The notes beneath the pieces are model-generated. The model saw nothing but the letters and a program-made list of their open reading frames with translations, searched no databases and had not been told where the DNA came from. DNA of 34,496 nucleotides from Tubiluchus corallicola (lineage: Eukaryota > Priapulida > Priapulimorpha > Priapulimorphida > Tubiluchidae), in NCBI GenBank assembly GCA_030141605.1, contig JAQGDQ010001124.1, positions 1-34,496 on the forward strand, read 5' to 3'. The translations under genes were made by a program, and so were the position numbers. Positions 26,223 through 34,496 of the stretch are shown piece by piece (the stretch's first letter is position 1; each line of letters opens with the position of its first letter).

Positions 26223-26310
26223 ATACTACTACCAACACTACCACTACCACTACCACACACACCACCAACAACCAATGCTACTGCTGCTGCTACTACTACT
26301 ACTGCTGCTG

Positions 26311-26395
<85 letters not shown>

Positions 26396-26413
26396 AACAA
26401 CTACTACTACTAC

Positions 26414-26446
<33 letters not shown>

Positions 26447-26565
26447 CACTACTACTACTACTGATGCTGCTGCTGTTGCCGCTGCCGCTACTACTACTAC
26501 TGCTACTGCTGTTGCTACTACTACTACTGCTGCTGCTACTGCTGCTGCTGCTGCTGCTGCTGCAC

Positions 26566-26616
<51 letters not shown>

Positions 26617-26634
26617 AACAACTACTACTACTAC

Positions 26635-26667
<33 letters not shown>

Positions 26668-26750
26668 CACTATTACTACTACTGATGCTGCTGCTGTTGC
26701 CGCTGCCGCTACTACTACTACTGCTGCTGCTACTACTACTACTGCTGCTG

Positions 26751-26782
<32 letters not shown>

Positions 26783-26830
26783 ACTACTGCTACTACTACT
26801 ACTACCACTACCACTACTACTATTATTATA
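25985..26830. repeat. ACT/GCT/ACC trinucleotide array, left arm inner end
   Basis: About 280 triplets, mainly ACT with blocks of GCT and ACC, and an internal near-duplication (the block 26340-26510 resembles 26570-26720). Poly-amino-acid frames on both strands are artefacts. Its complement type (AGT/GGT) fills 32065-32698. Confidence 0.9.
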
Positions 26831-28088
26831 TCACTTATTTCGAACATATAGTTTACACTATAAAAGGTGCAAAATTATATAGGAAAAAGTACAATTATAA
26901 TTACAGGATCAGTAGAATATAAGATGTTCGCAAAGCTTACTGTTGTATTGTCTAATACAAGAAATAACAAAGCTTCAACGCCTGTAGTAACGGTAACTGC
27001 AACTCAGCTTTGGCAACGGCAGTTTAGCTTAAATGCAAACAGTTGACAAAGCAAACGTAAACCACGACTCCTACCACGCTTTTTCGCGCCGCCCCGTATC
27101 CAATTATCTTTGTGCTTAAGTAATGATTTTCTAGACAGCACCTGGCGGCGATCAATTGAAAAGAGTTATACTGGCTGCTAAATTTTTCACCAAACACAAA
27201 CACGCTTGTCAAACGCATCAAATATTTACTCCATGTTGTCTCAATCGGCGTCTAGGCGAACCGATACTCGCAGTTATCGATTAGTCGCGCCTGTCAAAAG
27301 TGGCTTCCGCGCGGATTCAAGTTAGAGTTTGCATTCAGGCGCGCTTAAATCCCCTCGATCTGATAATGCGCATTCTGCTATTTTGCGCAGCATACCGGAT
27401 TGTTCCGAGTCAAAGAAATGGGAAGCCAATGTGGGATTCAATAGGCTCCCGGAGGAGTAAATTTGTGACACACTGCGAGATTGCCGTGACGAATGGGTTA
27501 CGCGAGTCACGTTGCCGAAGCCATTTTACACGGCTGAGTGGGCGTGAATCCGACACAAGAACACAGCTGCAAAAACGACCTAGCAATGCAAACAATGGAC
27601 GTCAAAAACAATGAAATTCGAACAATATGATCACAGCAGACAATGGAAAAGCTTATTTTCGAAACAGGGTAGTTTTTCCCAACCCCCACCCCCCTAGGTC
27701 TGCCATCCATTTCGCCCGCGCAAAGATTTATCTGGAGTAATAATTATTTCCTCAGCTGCACGCGGCTTCTGTGAGTTCGAAACACATTATACACTTTACG
27801 CCACGTCAAACATTTTCCAATTAAACCGGTAACCTACTAGACAAATTTGAAAGCAATAGGAGATTAATGTTTGCGGGAATGAAAGAATGTTAAGTAGCAT
27901 GTATGCCTGTCAAGTAACTCAGCTTTATTGCACTGTTGCTAATCAGGCAAACAAATCGAGTGTGTAAGACGAGCGACTATTAAATAGCAGACATTCCTTT
28001 CAAGCAGCATAGCCTCACCGCGGGTTGCTTAATGATCACTAGTTAGGTAGACAAACGTGAGAATGCGTAGAAATGAATAAATTTTAAA
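26831..28088. other. Unassigned region, locally GC-richer
   Basis: Bases 27240-27720 have more CpG than the rest. A 104-codon frame at 27300-27614 (plus) has no recognisable domain. From 27890 a degenerate unit of about 100-120 bp seems to recur (words 'agtagca..cat.cct..caag', then '..aggtagacaaac') at about 27895, 27985 and 28245, with a weaker trace at 28745. Confidence 0.35.
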
Positions 28089-28230
28089 GTAGCGTACGCA
28101 TGCGTATGCGTTTTACGGAGTGCGGAATAGATAAAATAGGTTTATATTGTTTCCAATGCCGCCTGCGTACGCGCTATTCTTTTTCTGCAGCTATTCCGCA
28201 GGTGGAAACGCATACGCATGCGGATGCTAC
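28089..28230. mobile_element. Small inverted-repeat element with Z-DNA-like arms
   Basis: Left arm 28089-28130 (gtagcgtacgcatgcgtatg...gcggaatag) pairs with right arm 28191-28230 (ctattccgca...cgcatgcggatgctac) with a few mismatches, around a 60-bp loop. The arms contain long alternating purine-pyrimidine runs (GTACGCATGCGTATGCGT). MITE-like; target duplication not clear. Confidence 0.5.
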
Positions 28231-28304
28231 GTAAATGCCACTTAAGTAGCATACATCCCTACGAACTACCAGAGCCTTACAACACCCAGTCAGGTAGACA
28301 AACA

Positions 28305-28323
28305 GAGAGAGAGAGAGAGAGAG
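28305..28323. repeat. (GA)n microsatellite
   Basis: About 9 GA units, directly next to the LTR fragment at 28326. Confidence 0.85.
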
Positions 28324-28325
28324 GT

Positions 28326-28559
28326 GAAGCAGGCCGCTCAGACACACACAGATTCACACGGACGTCACTTACACATTCTCTTGTATACCTGTAATTTCAG
28401 ATACACTCAAACGTTTTCCAGATTATCACGCTTACTGTAAACATTTCGCGTTCCTTCATACTTTTGTGTTGTAGAATTCTCGCTTAATAAACTAGTTTAA
28501 TTTGACGAAGTGTTTTCTGGTTTTCTCTGCGAGCCTTCCGAGAGAAACAAAACACAACA
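28326..28559 (+). mobile_element. LTR fragment (R-U5 part), third copy
   Basis: From 'gaagcaggccgctcagacac' to 'gagagaaacaaaacacaaca' it follows the minus-strand reading of 8338-8572, including CTTAATAAACTAG. It begins just after where the TATA box would be, so the heat-shock-element region is missing. Confidence 0.65.
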
Positions 28560-28744
28560 AAAACGTATGTACATCACGGAATAAAATTTTACAAATAAGA
28601 AGGACTAATTAAAAGATTACGGGTAAAAGCGCAAAGAGCCAAGGCTATTTTACATGTGCCTGTCAAACGATAAATGATTATTAAGATTTACATCTTTTAA
28701 ACGTTTTTTAAAAAGTCTGCTACTCTGAGTACAGAACAAGAATT

Positions 28745-28965
28745 GTAGGAATGAATGGACGTCAAGCAGCATAAGTCGTATCAGGGCTTATTGTTATCTA
28801 GCAAACGCTGAGCTACTTACATGTGATAACTAAACAGATTAGTAAGAGTTGTGAAGGCAAACAGCTGTGCGATCATTAGAAGTATCGATCATTGCATTGT
28901 ACTATAAGGTGGCCATTAACTGCAGAAATGCATAGCTGCATATTCAAATTCACGTAAAAAAGTCA
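28745..28965. repeat. Minisatellite-flanking block, copy B
   Basis: Bases from 'ggacgtcaagcagcataagt' to 'atattcaaattcacgtaaaa' match 33877-34085 and the reverse complement of 24606-24812, with more differences than those two show to each other. It leads straight into minisatellite B. Confidence 0.8.
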
Positions 28966-30018
28966 AAGAAAAAAGCCACAAGAAAAAAGACACGGGAAAA
29001 AGGGCACGGAAAAAGGCACAAGAAAAAGGCACAGGAAAAAGGCACAAGAAAAACGCCACAAGAAAAAGGCACAAGAAAAAGGCACAGGGAAAAGCCACAA
29101 GAAAAAAAGGCACAGGAAAAAGCCACAAGAAAAAGGCACAGGAAAAAGCCACAAGAAAAAGGCACAGGGAAAAGCCACAAGAAAAAAAGGCACAGGGAAA
29201 AGCCACAAGAAAAAAAGGCACAGGGAGAAGCCACAAGAAAAAAAGGCACAGGAAAAAGCCACAAAAAAATGCACAGGAAAAAACCACAAGAAAAAGACAC
29301 AGGAAAAAGCCACAAGAAAAACACAGGAAAAAGCCACAAGAAAAACACAGGAAAAAGCCACACGAAAAAAGGCACAGGAAAAAGCCACAAGAAAAACACA
29401 GGAAAAAGCCACACGAAAAAAGGCACAGGAAAAAGCCACAAGAAAAATGCACAGGAAAAAACCACAAGAGAAAGGCACAGGAAAAAGCCACACGAAAAAA
29501 GGCACAGGAAAAAGCCACAAGAAAAAAGGCACAGGAAAAAACCACAAGAAAAAGACACAGGAAAAAGCCACAAGAAAAACACAGGAAAAAGCCACAAGAA
29601 AAACACAGGAAAAAGCCACACGAAAAAAGGCACAGGAAAAAGCCACAAGAAAAACACAGGAAAAAGCCACAAGAAAAAAAATCACAAAAGCCACAAGAAA
29701 AAAGGCACAGGAAAAGGCCACACGAAAAAAGGCACAAAAAAAACCACAAGAAAAAGACACAGGAAAAAGCCACAAGAAAAACACAGGAAAAAGCCACAAG
29801 AAAAACACAGGAAAAAGCCACACGAAAAAAGGCACAGGAAAAAGCCACAAGAAAAAGGCACAGGAAAAAGCCACACGAAAAAAGGCACAGGAAAAAGCCA
29901 CAAGAAAAACACAGGAAAAAGCCACAAGAAAAACACAGGAAAAAGCCACAAGAAAAACACAGGAAAAAGCCACAAGAAAAAAAATCACAGAAGCCACAAG
30001 AAAAAAAACAGGAAAAAT
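28966..30018. repeat. Minisatellite B, 12-13-bp unit ggcacaggaaaaa / gccacaagaaaaa
   Basis: Over 1 kb of alternating ggcacaggaaaaa and gccacaagaaaaa units with 11-bp 'acaggaaaaag' variants. I count only four T on the plus strand after about 28975. Lysine-rich (plus) and Phe/Cys-rich (minus) frames of up to 387 codons arise only from the absence of stops. It abuts the end of a pogo/Tc1-type MITE at 30020. Confidence 0.93.
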
Positions 30019-30019
30019 C

Positions 30020-30591
30020 GTCCCTTATAGCTGAAGTTGAGTCAGACCAATGTGTGCCTAGACCTGTACTTTCATCCATATTTTTATGGATTATTGCTAC
30101 ACATTCAGTGCAAACGGTATGTAGGAAGCTCCTTCAGTGATGCGAGATGTATGTGACTGCAGAAACAGAGCTGCTCGAAGGCTGAGCTTGCGAAAAATTG
30201 AAGTTAAAAATCGATCAATTTCGCTTTGACCATAAGGTTCCCTATATGCGAGGTAATTTACTTGAGTTTCCTTTACTCGGGACCTGAAGGTATCGTCCCT
30301 TATAACTGAAAGTCCCTTACATTCGAGTACCTTATATACGAAGGTTTTTACATAAGAAAAACGTTACGAAGAATCGAGACCGGTGTTGGTGGTCCTTTAT
30401 AAGCGAATGTCTCCTATAAGCGAGTACCTTATAATCGAGTACCTTATATACGAAGATTTTTACATAGGAAAAACGTTACGAAAAATTGGGACCGGTGTTG
30501 GTTGTCCTTTATAAGCAAATGTCCCTTATAAGCGAGTACCTTATAAGCGAGTTTCCCTTATAAGCGAGTACGTTATACCCGAGGTTGACTG
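30020..30591. mobile_element. Reverse-orientation copy of the 13097 MITE, one end replaced by minisatellite
   Basis: Reads, on the minus strand, as the 13097-13570 element: it starts CAGTCAACCTCG at 30591 with TA at 30592-30593, and passes through the 'cggtccggatt'-type and 'ggtctgactcaactt' blocks. About 100 bp near the start (30300-30530) is tandemly duplicated. The other terminus is missing: at 'ggacgatttttcct' the sequence runs into minisatellite B. Confidence 0.75.
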
Positions 30592-30593
30592 TA

Positions 30594-31437
30594 TATGAAC
30601 AGCTGGACGAAAACAAAGCATATCAGTGCGATACAGTAACCTTATGACCAAACTTCTGAAGTGCAGACTTGTACTATCACGAATGACGATGACGTCACGA
30701 CTTTCGTGGTTCAATACACGCGTTTTCAGAGTCGAGTAAACGTCTCACTGCTCGCGAAACACGGTGAGTAATAGAATAACCAGACAGAATCGTATCAAGC
30801 TAACAGAAAATGATGCACGGACCCGAAAGTTCGTTTGTTATAGTTGAATCATTTTAATTCTAATTATTTAATTTTTTATAATCTTTTATTTAAAAAGCTA
30901 GAACAAATCTTAAAGCACAAGAAAATCCTTCATAAACATAAAGCTTGAAAAATTCGTTTTGGAATTTTATATCACTTACATACTGCCTTTTTACATGCAG
31001 GACAGTCACACTGTATAAAACATGTAAATTTAAACTCCCGCGATGACCGTTAGACGCAGCCATTTTGACGACAAGTCATTTGAAACAAGTTTAGATAACA
31101 TTGTGTAAAGTTTGAAAAAATAATCACAGCATTCATGGCGCACAAGTCACTAACTAAATAAAATTTAAAGTTACTGTATCTTGTCAATAAGATTAAAAAT
31201 ACGTTTTCTGATTAGTGAGTGGTGCCCCCTGGAGGGTGAGTCAGCGACATTTCACCAATTGGCACGAACAGTTTAAATAATTAATAATTTTCTTTTCTAG
31301 TTACATAAGTCTTTCTAGTAGGTAAGCGAAAATCTAAGTAATATAGATTTGTACGGAAAGTTTTTTGAGACATAATTTAACATTGCCTTTTCTTCCCCTC
31401 ATTTACGTTTGGTACATGACGTCATGTAATGACAACT
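30594..31437. other. Unassigned DNA
   Basis: AT-rich with CRE-like TGACGTCA words near 30690 and 31419. No exon, RNA gene or transposon end that I can support. Confidence 0.4.
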
Positions 31438-31732
31438 AAAACATTAAGACTTAAGAATCACAGTTTATGGTAGCCTGCAAGAGGCAACTAAAATTTGTTG
31501 AACTCGTTTTTATCCATGTGAAATAAACAATTTAAATTTTAATCTAAAATCTTAAAACATTAAGACTTAAGAATCACCGTTTATAGTAGGCTGCAAGAGA
31601 GACAACTAAAATTTGTTGTACTCATTTTTATCTATGTGAAATAAACAATTTAAATTTAAATTTAAAATCTTAAATGTAAGCAAAAACATTAGGACTCAAG
31701 ACTTACTGTAGTATGCAAGACAGACAACTAAA
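31438..31732. repeat. ~117-bp tandem duplication, 2.4 copies
   Basis: The block from 'aaaacattaagacttaagaa' to 'gaaataaacaatttaaatt' occurs at 31438 and 31555, and a partial third copy starts at about 31683. Confidence 0.8.
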
Positions 31733-32064
31733 CTACACTATGTATTTTCAAGCTCTTCACTAATTCTTAATCATTCGCTAAAGAACAGCAGCAGGTGTTT
31801 TTCTCCAAGAAACTGAATCGATCAAGAAATATTCTTTGAAAAATAAACCGATTTTCCCTACGGAGCTCGGCGACTCGTTACCGAACAGCGGGTTGTAATA
31901 AACGAAAAAGATTCCGTCGCTTTGTAGGTGATTTAGCTGAATTTTGCACAATTTTTTGCTGACAGAAACATGTGGCGCTAATGAGCCACCATAATATGCG
32001 GGCATCCATTTGTGCAGATAATGTCGTTAATTAATCTAGGTGTAGAATCTTGTAAGAAAGCTAC
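31733..32064. other. Unassigned DNA before the right arm
   Basis: Contains a 75-codon minus-strand frame (31778-32005) starting MPAYYGGSLAPHVSVSKKL. It has mixed composition unlike the repeat frames, but no domain I recognise and no splice context, so it is not called as a gene. Confidence 0.3.
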
Positions 32065-32121
32065 TGAAAGAAGGTAAAGGTAGTGGTGGTGGTGGTGGCG
32101 GCGGGGGCGGCGGCGGCGGTG

Positions 32122-32157
<36 letters not shown>

Positions 32158-32242
32158 GAAGTAGTAGTGGCGGTGGTAGTAGCAGTAGTGGTAGTAGCAG
32201 TAGTGGTAGTAGTAGTAATAGTAGTAGTAGTAGTAGTAGTAA

Positions 32243-32306
<64 letters not shown>

Positions 32307-32414
32307 GGTAGTAGTAGTAGTAGTAGTAGTAGTAGTAATAGTAGTAGTAGTAGTAGTAGAAGTAGTAGTAGTAGTAGTAGAAGTAGTAGTAGTGGCGGTG
32401 GCGGTGACGATGGC

Positions 32415-32458
<44 letters not shown>

Positions 32459-32459
32459 C

Positions 32460-32509
<50 letters not shown>

Positions 32510-32558
32510 AAGTAGTAGTAGTAGTAGTAGAAGTAGTAGTAGTGGCGGTGGCGGTGGC

Positions 32559-32599
<41 letters not shown>

Positions 32600-32698
32600 C
32601 AGTAGTAGTAGTAGTAGTAGTGGTAGTAGCAGTGGTGGCGGTGGTGGTGGTGTCAGTAGCAGTAGTAGTAGTAGTGGTAGTGGTAGCAGCAGTATCTG
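32065..32698. repeat. AGT/GGT/GGC trinucleotide array, right arm inner end
   Basis: About 210 triplets, mainly AGT with GGT and GGC blocks, including a near-duplicated block (32340-32420 and 32505-32570, containing 'agaagtagtagtagtggcgg'). Strand-complementary to 25985-26830 but shorter and differently arranged. Confidence 0.9.
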
Positions 32699-34085
32699 TC
32701 AGTATGGCTTCTTGCAAATGTCAGTATGGCTTCAGACCGAATTAAAAGCTTGGCAAAAAAAATGCTCATAGGTCCAGTTGCCTTTGGAATTCGCAAAGTA
32801 CCAGAAAATTTTGTACCTAAAAAGACTACCTATTAAGTACAATGCTGCCTGCTTCGAGAAATGATTTAATGAATACCCGTCATCACAAACAAACTCACTA
32901 AAGATGTAGTCGCATTTTCAATTTTCTACTGCAAGCCTATAACACCTTTACTAGAATGCTTTGTTTCGGGTTACTTGTACAAAGAAAAGCAATGACTAAT
33001 TTTTATGTGTAATCCAATTACGTAGTACATACCACGTTAAAGAAAAACCGACCCAATCTTGTACTATATTTACAATTTTTCAAGGATGACTTACGTAAAA
33101 GAATTATTACTACAGAAACATAATTTCGCATTTATGCGGCTGGTTTTTCACTGTCACATGCATTTCACCATCCGCTTACGTTTCAGTTTAGTTGTTCAGT
33201 TGTGACGTAGTGCACACATTCACGAGGTTCACGCGCGAGCGTAGCCATAAATTTGAAGTTTTAATTTTAAACTTAAAATATGCCAGGTTTTGTATATAAC
33301 ACTTGATGGTGTACATTGTATTTCAATTTTTCCCTTCGCTAATCTGCGCAGCATGCTTGCGGAAATATTCGTGCTGTTGAAAATAATGTTCAGACATGAC
33401 GTCATCACTAGCTGAGGTCCTGGGCCACTAATTAAGTTTTTCACATATTATTTAATTGCCGGGAATGCTTCCGATGACATTATTATGGGTGTTAAATTGT
33501 ATATTTTTATCATACTTCAAAATAAGGCAGGATGTGAAAAATTATCCTGCGTTCCTTTCAAGCATCTTGTTGCTTCCTAGTTGTAAGTTGTAAAGAAAGC
33601 AATACACTACGAGTACCTTATCATAATTCCGTACAGCGAATTTATTAAAACTGATAATTCATTTTTTCTAAAGTGTCATTCGACTCACTCATAACACTAC
33701 TGCCGTAATACTGTATAAATCAGAATTGTTCTGTGTGTTTCATTTTAATAAATTCAATTTTTCTATGAGCTACTGATGTAGTGTGCGCGATGCTTGTAAG
33801 AAAACAATAGTTATACGGTTACGTATCTAGGCAAGTGCTCTGGGGATAGCTCGGAGATACTCTGAGCACTGAGCAATGAATGGATGTCAAGCAGCATAAG
33901 TCGTATCAGGGCTTACTGTTATCCAGCAAACGCTGAGCTACCTACACGTGATAACTAAACAGATTAGTAAGAGTTGTGAAGGCAAACAGCTGTATGATCA
34001 TTAGAAGTATCGATCATCGCATTGTACGATAAGGTGGCCATTAAATGCAAAAATACATGGCTGCATATTCAAATCCAAGTAAAAA
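32699..34085. repeat. Right arm of large inverted duplication, unique-sequence part
   Basis: Reverse complement of 24606-25984 with only scattered substitutions (for example ctacttacatgtg versus ctacctacacgtg near 33940-33950). The polarity with respect to minisatellite and trinucleotide array is preserved. Confidence 0.85.
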
Positions 34086-34496
34086 AGTCACAGAAAAAGG
34101 CACAAGAAAAAAGAAAAAAGCCAAAAAAGTCACAGAAAAAAGCCATAAGAAAAAGTCACAGAAAAAGTCACAATAAAAAGTCACAGAAAAACGCACAGTC
34201 AAAAAGTCACAAGAAAAAAGGCACAAGAAAAAAGTCACAGTTAAAAAGGCACAAGAAAAAAGGCACAAGAAAAAAGGCACAAGCAAAAAGGCACAAGAAA
34301 AAAGTCACAGAAAAAGGCACAAGAAAAAGGCACAGAAAAAAGGCACAAGAAAAAGTCACAGAAAAAAGGCACAAGCAAAAAGTCTCAGGAAAAAAAGCAC
34401 AGGTGAAAAGGTACAGAAAAAGTCACAGGTAAAAAGGTACAGGAAAAGGGCACAGGAAAAAGTCACAGGAAAAAGTCACATGAAAAAGCCACAAGA
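34086..34496. repeat. Minisatellite C, right end of window
   Basis: Tandem 'aaaaagtcacagaaaaaggc' and 'acaagaaaaaaggc' variants, the same family as arrays A and B, in the same orientation as B. Continues past the window end. Confidence 0.9.

Noticed and set aside
25867-26882. Poly-Leu, poly-Val and poly-Thr frames up to 255 codons
   Set aside because: ACT/GCT array artefacts; the mirror frames at 32061-32745 are the same in the right arm.
27300-27614. 104-codon plus-strand frame with mixed composition
   Set aside because: No recognisable domain, no splice signals tied to it, and other frames overlap it in the same CpG-richer stretch; kept only as part of an unassigned region.
28916-30079. 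387-codon minus-strand frame and lysine-rich plus-strand frames
   Set aside because: Produced by the T-free minisatellite; residues simply repeat the unit, and the ends are MITE and flank sequence.
31778-32005. 75-codon minus-strand frame starting MPAYYGGSLAPH
   Set aside because: Normal composition but no domain, splice site or neighbour support; not enough to call a gene.

Overview
This window is metazoan nuclear DNA: AT-rich, with spliced genes, GT-AG introns and a very heavy load of transposon debris and tandem repeats. Nothing bacterial (operons, ribosome binding sites, CRISPR) is present. The species cannot be named from what I see; an invertebrate is likely but unproven.

The one gene I can assemble completely is on the minus strand at 6302-20309. 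It has ten coding exons totalling 993 bp (330 residues plus stop), every junction keeps frame, and the product is an orthologue of SLC35B4, the UDP-xylose/UDP-N-acetylglucosamine transporter of the Golgi/ER. It ends in a dilysine KKTD tail. Its introns each carry different repeats: an 85-bp array in intron 2, a LINE tail and hAT debris in intron 4, a pogo/Tc1-type MITE in intron 5, a CAA/CAG array in intron 6, a 23-bp array in intron 7, and an LTR pair, an ATT array and a 47-bp array in intron 8.

At the left end the last two exons (813-942 and 2957-3018) of an unrecognised plus-strand gene converge on SLC35B4. Their last intron holds two tandem arrays and a TTAA-flanked piggyBac-like MITE. 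A 59-copy, indel-free 28-bp array (4323-5974) lies between the two convergent 3' ends.

Right of 20.3 kb I recognise no host gene. This part holds a hAT-type MITE (22450-22822), a large near-identical inverted duplication (arms about 24185-26830 and 32065-34496, the right arm running off the window), trinucleotide arrays at the inner ends of the arms, and three copies of a lysine/cysteine-decoding but non-coding minisatellite, one of them (28966-30018) abutting the end of a pogo/Tc1-type MITE.

No clear new multi-gene system was found. The observations most worth following are regulatory-looking repeats: the 28-bp array presents a DR1-type nuclear-receptor motif per unit, the 85-bp intronic array repeats the ERR/FTZ-F1 motif TCAAGGTCA, a solo LTR has canonical heat-shock elements just upstream of its TATA box, and an inverted polypurine/polypyrimidine pair brackets an exon.
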